From contig NZ_MPZS01000003.1 of NCBI RefSeq assembly GCF_002020135.1, forward strand, positions 248,001 through 312,000: a stretch of DNA of 64,000 nt. Direction: 5' to 3'. Source of the stretch: Thioclava marina (GTDB lineage Bacteria; Pseudomonadota; Alphaproteobacteria; Rhodobacterales; Rhodobacteraceae). The notes under the pieces are model-generated. The model did no database searches and had not been told where the DNA came from. It saw only the letters and a list, made by a program, of their open reading frames with translations. Below are positions 43,193 to 52,772 of this stretch, in pieces (within the stretch, counting starts at the first letter, position 1; each line of letters opens with the position of its first letter). The translations under genes and the position numbers were made by a program.

Positions 43193-44299
43193 ATGAAAAA
43201 ACGGATCGAACTTGGCCTGCTCTATTCTCGCTCGGGGAGTTATTCGTTGATCTCCGAGGCGTGCCGGACAGGGGCGCTGAGTGCGATTGCCGAGATCAAC
43301 GCCATCGCGGACTTTCCCTTGAGCCTGATCCCCGTCGAGCGCGATCCGCAGGGCAATATCGACGCCTATGGCCCGCTTTGCGAGGAAATCCTGCGCGACA
43401 GCAGTGCCCGGCACGTGATCGGCTGTGTGACCTCGTGGAGCCGCAAGGAGGTCATTCCGACGCTCGAGAAGGCGGGTGGGACGCTCTGGTATGCCGTGCC
43501 CTATGAGGGGTTCGAGGCTTCCGATCACATCGTCTACACCCATGCCTGCCCGAACCAGCACCTGCTGCCGCTGCTGGGCTGGGCCTTCGCGCGGCTCGGG
43601 CGCCGGGGCTTCCTGACCGGGTCGAACTATATCTGGGGCTGGGAGATGAACCGGCTTGCACGCGATGTGATCTCGACGGCGGGAGGGGAGGTTCTGGGCG
43701 AACGCTATCTGCCGCTCGGCTCGCTCGAGATCGACCGGATGATCGACGAGATCCGCGCCACGCGCCCCGATTTCGTGCTCAACAACCTGATCGGTCCGTC
43801 GCAATACGCCTTCCTCGAAGCCTATCACCGCCTCGGTCAGGAAGACCCGCATTTCCGCCCCGAGACCTGCCCGATCCTGTCGTGCAATCTCACCGAATGC
43901 GAAGTGCCGGCGATCCATCCGGCGGCGGCCGAGGGGCTGGTCGCGGCGGGGCCCTATTTCCGGGGGGCTACGGGCTGGCCCGACGCCGTGAACCGGAATT
44001 TCGGCTCCTCGCACGAGGCGGCCGCCTGGTCCTCGGTCTATCGTCTGGCCCGATTGCTTTCTGGCCATGAAGGCGCACCCGAGCAAAGCCTCGCGCAGCT
44101 TCTGGCCGAGGCGCCCGCAGGCAGCGAGGGCATCGATCTTGCGACCCACCACACCGCTCTGCCCGTGCTGATCGCGCAGGTCGAGAACGGCGCTTTCAAG
44201 GTTCGCGAGAGCTTCGCGCCGGTGGCCGGCGATCCTTATCTCGCGCATGGCCGCGAAGCGGTCGCACCCGGGGCGCCGCGTCTGAAGGTGGTGTCATGA
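43193..44299 (+). CDS. amiC: AmiC-like amide-sensing protein (cytosolic periplasmic-binding fold)
   Basis: 368 residues of the branched-chain amino acid/amide-binding fold (AmiC/UrtA group) with no signal peptide, so it stays in the cytosol. IELGLLYSRSGSYSLISEA, the Gly/Ser-rich GSNYIWGWEMNRLARD and GPYFRGATGW segments match the family. In Pseudomonas AmiC holds AmiR inactive until an amide binds. The ATG at 43193 has a ggag five bases upstream, unlike two earlier in-frame starts. Stop overlaps the next start by four bases. Confidence 0.88.
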   Translation: MKKRIELGLLYSRSGSYSLISEACRTGALSAIAEINAIADFPLSLIPVERDPQGNIDAYGPLCEEILRDSSARHVIGCVTSWSRKEVIPTLEKAGGTLWYAVPYEGFEASDHIVYTHACPNQHLLPLLGWAFARLGRRGFLTGSNYIWGWEMNRLARDVISTAGGEVLGERYLPLGSLEIDRMIDEIRATRPDFVLNNLIGPSQYAFLEAYHRLGQEDPHFRPETCPILSCNLTECEVPAIHPAAAEGLVAAGPYFRGATGWPDAVNRNFGSSHEAAAWSSVYRLARLLSGHEGAPEQSLAQLLAEAPAGSEGIDLATHHTALPVLIAQVENGAFKVRESFAPVAGDPYLAHGREAVAPGAPRLKVVS

Positions 44300-44904
44300 A
44301 GCGCAAGATCCGCATCCCGAACCTCGGCGGCGCACACGCCTATATCCTGCATCGCCCGCACCCGACCTTGCAGGCGCTTGACCGGCAATTGCGCGCGATC
44401 GGCCTGACGGTCGTTCATTGCTGGCCCGAACTGCCTGCCGAGGCGCTCTCGGGCGATTTCATCTTCTTCGATGCCGATCAGGGCTATGACGAGCAATTCC
44501 CGTGGAAACCGGGTCAGAGCCCGATGCCGATGATCGCACTGATCGGCTCGGAAGCACCGGGGCGGATCGAATGGTCGCTCGAGGCGGGGGCGCATGCGCA
44601 GCTTCTCAAGCCGGTGGGCGATGGCGGGGTCTACTCGGCGCTGCTGATCGCGCGGCTCGCGTTCGAGGCGCGCCAGTCGCTCTCGGCCGAGATCGCGGAT
44701 CTGCGCCGCAGGCTCGATGAACGCCAGACGGTCGTGCGCGCCGTCACGCTTCTGGCCGCGCGCGGCAAGACCGAAGCCGAGGCCTATGACCAGCTGCGTC
44801 AGATGGCGATGGCCTGGCGCGTCAGTTTCGAGGATGCCGCGCGCCGCATCGTCGCCAACCACGAAGAGCAGGGGGGCTCCGATGACCGACGCGACCTTGG
44901 CTGA
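44296..44904 (+). CDS. amiR: AmiR-like ANTAR antiterminator
   Basis: 202 residues. A pseudo-receiver domain at 1-125 (no clear phospho-Asp set), a coiled-coil helix (ADLRRRLDERQTVVRAVTLL) and a C-terminal ANTAR RNA-binding three-helix domain, GKTEAEAYDQLRQMAMAWRV...AARRIVA. It pairs with AmiC encoded just upstream. The leader before amiC contains a matching hexaloop hairpin and terminator, so this protein likely controls its own operon by antitermination in response to amides. Confidence 0.9.
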   Translation: MKRKIRIPNLGGAHAYILHRPHPTLQALDRQLRAIGLTVVHCWPELPAEALSGDFIFFDADQGYDEQFPWKPGQSPMPMIALIGSEAPGRIEWSLEAGAHAQLLKPVGDGGVYSALLIARLAFEARQSLSAEIADLRRRLDERQTVVRAVTLLAARGKTEAEAYDQLRQMAMAWRVSFEDAARRIVANHEEQGGSDDRRDLG

Positions 44905-45769
44905 GGGGCCGACCCGCCCGCAAAGCGCGTTGCGCCGTCTGCTGCGGCGCAAGCTCGCGATCCTGGGGATGGCGATCATCGCGATCGTGACGCTCGGGGC
45001 GATTTTCGCACCCTGGATCGCGCCCTTCGCTCCGCAGGAACAGATGTTCGACGGGCTGACGCTGGAAGGCGCACCGATGCCGCCGGGCGAGAAGTTCTGG
45101 CTGGGCACCGACCTGCTCGGGCGCGACCTGTTCTCGCGCATCCTTTATGGCGCGCGGACCTCGCTGATCATCGGGGTCGTGGCGAACGGGCTGGCGCTGA
45201 TCATCGGCACGCTGATCGGAGTCACGGCGGGTTATTTCCGCGGCTGGATCGGCGCGGTGCTGATGCGCTTCACCGATCTGATGATGGCGTTTCCGGCGCT
45301 CTTGCTGGCGATCTGCCTTGCCGCGATCTTCACGCCTTCGCTGTGGATCGTCGCGATGGTGATCGCGCTGGTGAACTGGGTGCAGACGGCGCGGGTGGTC
45401 TATACCGAGACCTCGGCGCTGGCCGAGCGGGAATTCGTCGCCGCCGAGAAGACGCTGGGGGCAGGGACCGCGCGCATCCTGTTCCGCCACATCCTGCCGC
45501 ATCTGGTGCCGATGATCATCGTCTGGGGCACGCTGGGCATCTCGACCACCGTGCTGCTCGAGGCGACGCTGAGCTATCTTGGTGTGGGCGTTCAGCCCCC
45601 GACGCCGAGCTGGGGCAACATCATCTTCGAGAACCAGACCTATTTCCAGGCGGCCCCGTGGCTCGTCTTCATTCCGGGCGCCGCGATCCTGGCTCTGGCG
45701 CTGTCCTTCAACCTCGTGGGCGACGCGCTGCGCGACGTGCTCGACCCGACGCAAAGAGGGCGTGAGTGA
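44882..45769 (+). CDS. dipeptide/amide ABC transporter permease, DppC type
   Basis: 295 residues. Start LRRKLAILGMAIIAIVTLGAIFAPWIAPF and LGTDLLGRDLFSRILYGARTSL are hallmarks of DppC/OppC; the EAA loop is EFVAAEKTLGAGTARILFRHILPHL. Five to six membrane helices. The ATG at 44882 overlaps the end of amiR by 23 bases. Partner of the DppB permease encoded next. Confidence 0.92.
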   Translation: MTDATLAEGPTRPQSALRRLLRRKLAILGMAIIAIVTLGAIFAPWIAPFAPQEQMFDGLTLEGAPMPPGEKFWLGTDLLGRDLFSRILYGARTSLIIGVVANGLALIIGTLIGVTAGYFRGWIGAVLMRFTDLMMAFPALLLAICLAAIFTPSLWIVAMVIALVNWVQTARVVYTETSALAEREFVAAEKTLGAGTARILFRHILPHLVPMIIVWGTLGISTTVLLEATLSYLGVGVQPPTPSWGNIIFENQTYFQAAPWLVFIPGAAILALALSFNLVGDALRDVLDPTQRGRE

Positions 45770-46689
45770 TGCTGGCCTATCTGATCCGTCGCCTGATCCA
45801 GGCCGCCCTGATCCTGCTGGGCGTGTCCTTCATCACCTTCTTCCTGCTCTTCGTGCTGCCGGCCGACCCGGTGCGCCAGATCGCGGGCCGTTCCGCCACG
45901 CCCGAGACGGTGGCCAATATCCGGCATCAGCTTGGCCTCGATCAGCCCTTCGTGGCGCAATACTGGCGCTACCTGACGGGGCTCTTCCAGGGCGACATGG
46001 GCCGCAGCTACCTGCAGAAGACGGAAGTGGCCACGCTGATCACCGCGCGTCTGCCCGCGACGCTTTTGCTGATGCTGGGCGCGATCGTGGCCGAGCTGGT
46101 CATGGGGCTCACACTGGGCATCGTGGCTGCGATCCGGCGCGGGGGCGCGCTCGATCAGTCGCTGATGATCACCTCTTTCGTCGCGGTCTCGGCGCCGCAA
46201 TTCGTGGTCGGCCTGCTGCTGCTCTATGTCTTCGCGGTCAAGCTGAGCTGGTTCCCGATCGGCGGCTACGGCAGCTTCTCGAACCTTGTCCTGCCCGCGC
46301 TCACGCTCGGGATCATGGGCTCGGGCTGGTATAGCCGGATGATGCGCTCCTCGATGATCGACGTGCTGCGCTCGGACTATATCCGCACCGCGCGCGCCAA
46401 GGGGCTGCGCCGCGCCCGCGTGCTGGCGCTGCACGCGATGCCCAACGCCATCCTGCCGATCATCGCGATGATCGGGATCGATATCGGCATCTTCATGTCG
46501 GGCATCGTCGTGGTGGAAAGCGTCTTCGGCTGGCCGGGCATCGGGCAACTGGCGTGGCAGGCGATCCAGCGCGTCGACATCCCGATCATCATGGGCGTCA
46601 CGCTGGTCTCGGCCTGCGCGATCGTTCTGGGCAACCTGCTCGCCGATCTGATCACCCCCTTCATCGACCCGCGCATCAAGCTGCGCTGA
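45769..46689 (+). CDS. dipeptide/amide ABC transporter permease, DppB type
   Basis: 306 residues. MLAYLIRRLIQAALILLGVSFITFFLLF at the start, GLDQPFVAQYWRYLTGLFQGDMGRSY, and the EAA loop DYIRTARAKGLRRARVLALHAMPNA are characteristic of DppB/OppB. The ATG at 45769 shares one base with the DppC stop (TGATG); a GTG three bases earlier is an alternative. Confidence 0.92.
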   Translation: MLAYLIRRLIQAALILLGVSFITFFLLFVLPADPVRQIAGRSATPETVANIRHQLGLDQPFVAQYWRYLTGLFQGDMGRSYLQKTEVATLITARLPATLLLMLGAIVAELVMGLTLGIVAAIRRGGALDQSLMITSFVAVSAPQFVVGLLLLYVFAVKLSWFPIGGYGSFSNLVLPALTLGIMGSGWYSRMMRSSMIDVLRSDYIRTARAKGLRRARVLALHAMPNAILPIIAMIGIDIGIFMSGIVVVESVFGWPGIGQLAWQAIQRVDIPIIMGVTLVSACAIVLGNLLADLITPFIDPRIKLR

Positions 46690-46763
46690 TCGCAACCAGA
46701 TACCCTGGGCCAACCGGGGAGCAAACGAAAAGAAAAATTCAACAGACGGAGAGAAAACTCAAA

Positions 46764-48404
46764 ATGAGCCTGATGAAAAACATCCTTGCCACCAGCGCGC
46801 TGTCGCTCTCGCTTGGCCTTGCGAGCCTCGCCTCGGCGCAGGACTACCAGCCCGACCCGAACGCCAAGTCCGGTGGCAATATCATCGTCACCTACAAGGA
46901 CGATGTGGCCACCCTCGACCCGGCAATCGGCTATGACTGGCAGAACTGGTCGATGATCAAATCGGTCTTCGACGGGCTGATGGATTACGTCCCCGGCACC
47001 ACCGAACTGCGCCCCGGCCTCGCCGAGAGCTACGAGATTTCCGAGGATGGCACGACCTTCACCTTCAAGCTGCGCGAGGGCGTGAAGTTCCACAACGGCC
47101 GCGAGATGACCGCCGAGGACGTGAAATACTCGCTCGACCGCGTGACCACCCCGGCCACCCAGTCGCCCGGCGCGGGCTTCTTCGGCTCGATCAAGGGCTA
47201 TGACGCGATGGCGGATGGCTCGGCCACCAGCCTCGAAGGCGTTACCGTGGTCGATCCCTATACCGTCAAGATCGAGCTCTCGCGCCCCGACGCGACCTTC
47301 CTGCACGTGATGGCGCTGAACTTCGCCTCGGTCGTGCCGAAGGAAGCGGTGGACGAATACGGCGCCGATTTCGGCAAGCATCCCGTGGGCACCGGCGCGT
47401 TCAAGCTTGCCGACTGGACCATCGGGCAGAAGCTCGTCTTTGAAAAGAACGCCGATTACTGGCGTCCGGGCGTGCCGTACCTCGACAGCATCACCTTCGA
47501 GGTCGGCCAGGAACCGATCGTGGCGCTCCTGCGTCTGCAGAAGGGTGAGGTGGACGTGCCCGGCGACGGCATTCCGCCCGCGAAGTTCAACGAGGTGATG
47601 GGCAATCCCGACGAGGCCAAGCAGGTCGTCGTGGGTGGCCAGCTGCATACCGGCTACATCACGCTCAACGTCGAGATGGCGCCCTTCGACAAGGTCGAGG
47701 TGCGTCAGGCGATCAACATGGCGATCAACAAGGATCGCATCGTGCAGATGATCAACGGCCGCGCGACCCCCGCGACCCAGCCGCTGCCGCCCTCGATGCC
47801 GGGCTACACCAAGGATTACGCGGGCTACCCCTTCGACCCCGCGAAGGCCAAGGAGATGCTTGCCGAGGCCGGTCTGCCTGACGGGTTCGAGACCGAGCTT
47901 TACGTGATGAACACCGATCCCAACCCGCGCATCGCGCAGGCGATCCAGCAGGATCTGGCGGCGATCGGCGTGAAGGCCGATATCAAGGCGCTGGCGCAGG
48001 CCAACGTGATCGAGGCGGGCGGCACGCCGAAGACCGCGCCGATGATCTGGTCGGGCGGCATGGCCTGGATCGCGGATTTCCCCGATCCGTCGAACTTCTA
48101 CGGCCCGATCCTGGGCTGCGCCGGTGCGGTCGAGGGCGGCTGGAACTGGTCGTGGTATTGCAACAAGGATCTCGACGCGATGGCCACCGAGGCGGACTCG
48201 ATCACCGATCCGGCCAAGCAGGACGAGCGCCTGCAGAAATGGTCGGACGTCTACATGAAGGTCATGGAAGACGCGCCCTGGGTCCCGGTGTTCAACGAGA
48301 ACCGCTACACGATGAAGTCGACCCGCATGGGCGGCGCCGATGCGCTCTATGTCGATCCGGTTTCGATCCCGGTGAACTACGATTACGTCTACGTGACGGA
48401 GTAA
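46764..48404 (+). CDS. ABC substrate-binding protein, DppA/OppA family
   Basis: 546 residues: signal peptide SLMKNILATSALSLSLGLASLASAQ, then the class C binding-protein fold with DVATLDPAIGYDWQNWS, GLAESYEISEDGTTFTFKLREGVKFHNG and DVKYSLDRV. It delivers ligand to the DppBC permeases. Though the family is named for peptides, the AmiC-AmiR control and the formamidase next door suggest an amide or N-acyl compound. Confidence 0.92.
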   Translation: MSLMKNILATSALSLSLGLASLASAQDYQPDPNAKSGGNIIVTYKDDVATLDPAIGYDWQNWSMIKSVFDGLMDYVPGTTELRPGLAESYEISEDGTTFTFKLREGVKFHNGREMTAEDVKYSLDRVTTPATQSPGAGFFGSIKGYDAMADGSATSLEGVTVVDPYTVKIELSRPDATFLHVMALNFASVVPKEAVDEYGADFGKHPVGTGAFKLADWTIGQKLVFEKNADYWRPGVPYLDSITFEVGQEPIVALLRLQKGEVDVPGDGIPPAKFNEVMGNPDEAKQVVVGGQLHTGYITLNVEMAPFDKVEVRQAINMAINKDRIVQMINGRATPATQPLPPSMPGYTKDYAGYPFDPAKAKEMLAEAGLPDGFETELYVMNTDPNPRIAQAIQQDLAAIGVKADIKALAQANVIEAGGTPKTAPMIWSGGMAWIADFPDPSNFYGPILGCAGAVEGGWNWSWYCNKDLDAMATEADSITDPAKQDERLQKWSDVYMKVMEDAPWVPVFNENRYTMKSTRMGGADALYVDPVSIPVNYDYVYVTE

Positions 48405-48410
48405 ACGCGC

Positions 48411-49370
48411 ATGTGCAAAGCCTGTGATTACACGATCCACGGCGCACAGCACCATTTCGGCTGGGACAACTCGCTTGTCCCGGCCGAGACGGTCGCTCCC
48501 GGATCGACCATCGAGTTCCATTGCCACGACAGCTCGGCCGGACAGCTCGGGCCGTCCTCGACGGTGGAAGATGTGAAGACGCTCGATTTCGGCAAGATCA
48601 ATCCGGTTTCCGGGCCGATCTATGTCGAAGGCGCGCAGCCCGGCGATGTTCTGAAAGTCACCATCGACAGCTTTACCCCGCGCGAGCAGGAGGGCTCGGC
48701 CTGGGGCTGGACCGCGAATATCCCCGGCTTCGGTCTGCTGGCGGATCAGTTTGAAGATCCGGCGCTGAACATCTGGAAATACGATGCCACCTCGCCCGAC
48801 AAGGCGCTCTGGGGCTCCGAGGGCAAGGTCGCGCTCAAGCCCTTCTGCGGCACGATCGGCGTAGCCCCTGCCGAGGCGGGTCTGCATTCCATCGTCCCGC
48901 CGCGCCGCGTCGGCGGCAATCTCGATATCCGCGATCTGGCGGCGGGCACCACGCTCTACCTTCCGGTCGAGGTCGAGGGCGCGTTGTTCTCCGTAGGCGA
49001 CACCCATGCCGCGCAGGGCGATGGCGAGGTTTGCGGCACCGCGATCGAGAGCCCGATGAACTGCGTGCTCAGCTTCGATCTGATCAAGAACGAGACGCTG
49101 AAATTCCCTCGCTTCACCACGCCGGGGCCGGTCACGCGCCATCTCGATACGGCGGGCTACGAGGTCACCACGGGCATCGGCCCGGATCTGATGTCGGGCG
49201 CGCGCGATGCGGTTTCCGGCATGATCGACCTGCTGTGCAAGACGCGCGGCATGTCGGCGGTCGATGCCTATATGCTGGTCTCGACCTGCGGCGATCTGCG
49301 GATCTCCGAGATCGTGGACATGCCGAACTGGGTCGTCAGCTTCTATTTCCCGAGAAACGTGTTCGAATGA
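48411..49370 (+). CDS. fmdA: acetamidase/formamidase
   Basis: 319 residues of the FmdA_AmdA family, cytosolic, hydrolysing formamide or acetamide to the acid and ammonia. HHFGWDNSLVPAETVAPGSTIEFHCHDSSAGQL spans the metal-binding N terminus (His, Asp and His residues), with VEGAQPGDVLKVTI and GDTHAAQGDGEVCGTAIE further on. It begins six bases after the binding-protein stop and overlaps the ATPase start by four bases. This is the only catabolic enzyme of the operon and gives the assumed inducer class. Confidence 0.93.
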   Translation: MCKACDYTIHGAQHHFGWDNSLVPAETVAPGSTIEFHCHDSSAGQLGPSSTVEDVKTLDFGKINPVSGPIYVEGAQPGDVLKVTIDSFTPREQEGSAWGWTANIPGFGLLADQFEDPALNIWKYDATSPDKALWGSEGKVALKPFCGTIGVAPAEAGLHSIVPPRRVGGNLDIRDLAAGTTLYLPVEVEGALFSVGDTHAAQGDGEVCGTAIESPMNCVLSFDLIKNETLKFPRFTTPGPVTRHLDTAGYEVTTGIGPDLMSGARDAVSGMIDLLCKTRGMSAVDAYMLVSTCGDLRISEIVDMPNWVVSFYFPRNVFE

Positions 49371-51190
49371 TCGAAGTGAAAGAAATAAACGCCGGGGCCG
49401 ATATGGCCCCGGAGGCGTCCCAGCCGGTGCTGTCGGTCGACGGGCTCACGATCTCGGTGCGCTCGGAAGGGCGCGAACGACCGCTGGTGCGCGACCTCAG
49501 CTTCACGCTCGCGCGCGGGGAAACCATCGCGATCGCGGGCGAGAGCGGGTCGGGCAAGTCGCTGACCTCTCTGGCGATCATGGGGCTGTTGCCGCCGCCC
49601 GCGCTGCGCGTCAGCGCCGGGGCGATCCGGTTCCACGACGAAGATCTCACGCGCCTGCCCGAGAGCCGGATGCGCGCCATTCGCGGCAATCGCATCGCAA
49701 TGATCTTTCAGGAGCCCATGACCTCGCTCAACCCGGTTCTGACCATCGGCCTGCAACTGGCCGAGGCGATCCGCGCCCATGAGCCGGTCTCAAAACGCGA
49801 GGCCCGCGCCCGCGCGCTCGAGGCGCTGCGCCGCGTGCGGATCTCCGAACCCGAACGACGGATGGGCCAGTATCCTCACGAGCTTTCGGGCGGGATGCGT
49901 CAGCGCGTGATGATCGCGATGGCGCTCGCGCTGCGCCCCGACGTGCTGATCGCGGATGAGCCCACGACCGCGCTTGACGTGACGGTGCAGCGCGAGGTGC
50001 TCGACCTGCTGCGCGATCTGCAAGCGGAGATGGGCACCGCGATCATCCTGATCACCCATGACATGGGCGTCGTGGCCGAGATGGCCGAGCGGGTGATCGT
50101 GATGAAACAGGGGCAGGCCGTCGAGACGGGCAAGGTTGCGCAAATTTTCACTGCCCCGCGCGAGGCTTACACGCAGGATTTGCTGGCAGCGGTACCGCGC
50201 ATGGGCGACGGCAGCGGCGCGCCCGTGGCCGATCCACAGGCAAAACCGGTCGCGAAGCTGCGTGACGTGCAGGTGCGGTTCGACATTCGTGGCGGGATCC
50301 TCTCGCAGGTGACGCACCGGGTCCACGCGGTCGAGGGCGTCAGTTTCGACATCATGGAGGGCGAGACCTTCTCGCTCGTCGGCGAAAGCGGCTGCGGGAA
50401 GTCCACGATCGCGAAGGCGCTCACGGGGCTCGTGCCCCATCAGGGCCGGATCGAGGTCGCGGGCCATACGATGGGCGGCTTGAGCGGCGCGAAGATGAAA
50501 GAGATGCGGCGCGACGTGCAGATCGTGTTCCAGGACCCGATGGCCGCGCTCGACCCGCGGATGCGGGTGGGTGATCTCGTGGCCGAGCCTTTGGTCATTC
50601 ACGGCATCGGCACGCCCGAGGAGCAGCGCGAGAAGGTCGCGGGCCTCTTCGAGCGGGTGGGGCTCACCCGCGATCAGCTCGACCGCTATCCGCACGAGTT
50701 CTCGGGCGGTCAGCGTCAGCGGATCTGCATCGCGCGTGCGCTGGCGCTGCAACCCAAGCTGATCGTCGCGGATGAAAGTGTCTCGGCGCTTGACGTTTCG
50801 GTTCAGGCGCGGGTGCTGGAACTGCTCGACGCCCTGAAACGCGAGTTTGGCATCGCTTACCTGTTCATCAGCCATGACATGGCCGTGGTCGAGAATATCT
50901 CGGACCGGATCGCGGTGATGTATATGGGCCAGATCGTCGAGATGGGGACGCGGGCGCAGATTTTCGGCGCGCCGCAGCATCCCTATACCAAGCGCCTGAT
51001 GGCAGCCGTACCGATCCCCGATCCCGACAGGGTTCGCGCCCCTACACCGCGCCTGTCCGGCGAGGTGCCAAGCCCGGTCTACAAGTTCGGAGAGCAACCG
51101 CAACGTCTGGCCTTGCGCAACATCGGGAACGGCCATCTCGTGGCGGATCCCAATGTCGAGGCGACGGCTCCTGGCAGCATCGCCCATTGA
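49367..51190 (+). CDS. fused DppD-DppF-type double ATPase
   Basis: 607 residues with two full ABC domains of the peptide-importer class. Domain 1: AGESGSGKSLTSLAIMG, LSGGMRQRVMIAMAL, VLIADEPTTALD. Domain 2: VGESGCGKSTIAKALTG, FSGGQRQRICIARAL, LIVADESVSALD. Each ends with the oligopeptide-transporter C-terminal extension. The GsiA-like fusion replaces separate dppD and dppF. The ATG at 49367 overlaps the formamidase stop. Last gene of the operon. Confidence 0.93.
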   Translation: MIEVKEINAGADMAPEASQPVLSVDGLTISVRSEGRERPLVRDLSFTLARGETIAIAGESGSGKSLTSLAIMGLLPPPALRVSAGAIRFHDEDLTRLPESRMRAIRGNRIAMIFQEPMTSLNPVLTIGLQLAEAIRAHEPVSKREARARALEALRRVRISEPERRMGQYPHELSGGMRQRVMIAMALALRPDVLIADEPTTALDVTVQREVLDLLRDLQAEMGTAIILITHDMGVVAEMAERVIVMKQGQAVETGKVAQIFTAPREAYTQDLLAAVPRMGDGSGAPVADPQAKPVAKLRDVQVRFDIRGGILSQVTHRVHAVEGVSFDIMEGETFSLVGESGCGKSTIAKALTGLVPHQGRIEVAGHTMGGLSGAKMKEMRRDVQIVFQDPMAALDPRMRVGDLVAEPLVIHGIGTPEEQREKVAGLFERVGLTRDQLDRYPHEFSGGQRQRICIARALALQPKLIVADESVSALDVSVQARVLELLDALKREFGIAYLFISHDMAVVENISDRIAVMYMGQIVEMGTRAQIFGAPQHPYTKRLMAAVPIPDPDRVRAPTPRLSGEVPSPVYKFGEQPQRLALRNIGNGHLVADPNVEATAPGSIAH

Positions 51191-51275
51191 AGCGGCGGTC
51201 TGATCGCGGCGAACGGAAGGGGCGTTCCGGCCCCACGCTGCGCCCCGAGCTTTCGGCCTGAAGGTGGCCCGACGC

Positions 51276-51950
51276 TCAGTCCTCGGCGGCCTGCCGCGTA
51301 GCACTGTAGAGCACCTGACCGCGCGGCAGTATCACCGCGTGGCGCGCCACCTGCCATCCGGTGCAGCGGGCGAGATGTTCCACGTCGTCGGCCAGCACAT
51401 GATAGGGCGGTCGGATGTCATGGGTGACCACCCCGTCGGGCTGGCGATAGGGGTGCGCGGCCTGCACGGCGTCGGGGGCAAGGAACACGGTGAAGAGAAA
51501 CCGCTCCAGCCGCTCGAACTGGCGCAGGTTGGTGAGCGCGCGGCGCAGGTAAGCCATCGGCAGATGCGGGAAGACCGCGAAGGCGATCGCATGGGTGATG
51601 GTCTGCGGGATACCCGGAAACTCGAAACGGGGATCCTCGATCAGCTGGGCGGGATCGAGCCTTTCCGGCTCGGCCAGTTCTTCGCGATGGCCCGCGAGCA
51701 TGATCGCACGCGAGGCGTCGGTGGCCCAATAGTGACCGGGCTCGAGATAGGGCACCGCCTTGCAGCCCAGCCGCAGCGATCCGGCCCCGATATCGAGAAG
51801 GTAATGATGTGGCTGCAATCCGGCGGCGCGCAGCACCTCCATCTGGATGCGCCCGGTCTCGTCCCAACGTCCGCCCACCACGGCGCGATGACGCCCCGCG
51901 GCAATGGCCGCATCGTAGAAACCGGCCGCTTCGTAAGGGTTGTGGGACAT
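51276..51950 (-). CDS. class I SAM-dependent methyltransferase-like protein
   Basis: 224 residues from the ATG at 51950; a TTG 63 bases upstream could extend it. SAM-binding motif YLLDIGAGSLRLGCKAVPYL and an acidic ATDASRAIM after the second strand fit the class I fold. The C-terminal half (HAIAFAVFPHLPMAYLRRAL) recalls small-molecule methyltransferases. It is the last of three minus-strand genes after an M24 peptidase-family and a racemase-family gene. Substrate unknown. Confidence 0.75.
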   Translation of the reverse strand: MSHNPYEAAGFYDAAIAAGRHRAVVGGRWDETGRIQMEVLRAAGLQPHHYLLDIGAGSLRLGCKAVPYLEPGHYWATDASRAIMLAGHREELAEPERLDPAQLIEDPRFEFPGIPQTITHAIAFAVFPHLPMAYLRRALTNLRQFERLERFLFTVFLAPDAVQAAHPYRQPDGVVTHDIRPPYHVLADDVEHLARCTGWQVARHAVILPRGQVLYSATRQAAED

Positions 51951-52031
51951 CGTGCGGCGCTTTCGGGCAAGGACCAGATGGCGTCCAATGCGCGCCTTGC
52001 GCTGTTGCGTCAAGGCTGATCACGCGCCGGG

Positions 52032-52772
52032 TCAAGTCGCAAGCAGCCTTCCATGACCCGCCGCCGCGATCCGTGCGCCCGACAGGTGCGCCATGTGCCA
52101 GCCGAGCACCTGGTTCGAACTGAGCACCGGCATTCCCAGCTCGGCCTCGAGCGGGGCGATGATATCGAGCGTGCGCAGGTTGGTGCAGGACAGGAAGACC
52201 CCGTCGATCCTGTTGCGACGGGCGAGGGTGCGCGCGGCCTCGGCAATCGAGGCGGGCGCGATCCGGGCCACGCGGGCCTCCACCTCTTCACCGAAGGAGA
52301 GCGTGTCGGGGACGGTCAGCCCCGCCGCCTCGAAGGCCTGCCGGATCGGCCCCGCGACCGGGGCGATATAGGGTGAGACGATCCCCACACGCTCCAGCCC
52401 CAGCGCGTGGCAGGCCGCCAGCGCGGCGCTGAGCGGATCGGTCACGGCGCGGCTTTGCACTGCACCCGAGACAAGCTCCGCCACACGCGCGGCCCCGATC
52501 AGCGTCGTGCCGGAGGTGCAGGCATAGCCCACCGCATCGAACCGGGCGGCCGGGGGCAGTAGCGCGGCCGCCGCAGGTAGCGTGGCCTCCATCTCGGCGA
52601 TCGTGTCGGGGGTCAGCTCGGCCCCCGAAGGCACGCGGCTGACATGGATCCGCGCCGCTTCGGGCGGAAAGAGACGGCGGAAATCCTGTTCGATCGTCTC
52701 ATCGACCTGAAGCACCACAAGACCGAGCCGGGGCAGGGCCTCTTCGAACAACTCATAGGGAAAGGCGCTCAT
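52032..52772 (-). CDS. Asp/Glu racemase-superfamily protein, maleate isomerase-like
   Basis: 246 residues. Two cysteines in the expected catalytic positions: GYACTSGTTLIG and FLSCTNLRTLD, as in maleate isomerase, arylmalonate decarboxylase and the EutA protein of ectoine degradation. Overlaps the stop of the upstream M24 gene by four bases. The EutA-EutD pairing (racemase-like plus M24 hydrolase) is suggestive, but the remaining ectoine-degradation genes are not in the window. Confidence 0.83.
   Translation of the reverse strand: MSAFPYELFEEALPRLGLVVLQVDETIEQDFRRLFPPEAARIHVSRVPSGAELTPDTIAEMEATLPAAAALLPPAARFDAVGYACTSGTTLIGAARVAELVSGAVQSRAVTDPLSAALAACHALGLERVGIVSPYIAPVAGPIRQAFEAAGLTVPDTLSFGEEVEARVARIAPASIAEAARTLARRNRIDGVFLSCTNLRTLDIIAPLEAELGMPVLSSNQVLGWHMAHLSGARIAAAGHGRLLAT

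Noticed and set aside
46377-49142. Very long open frame on the minus strand across the DppB, DppA and formamidase genes
   Set aside because: It mirrors well-identified plus-strand genes; in high-GC DNA the complementary frame of a real gene is often open. Translation is Arg/His/Gly/Asp-rich with no family resemblance.
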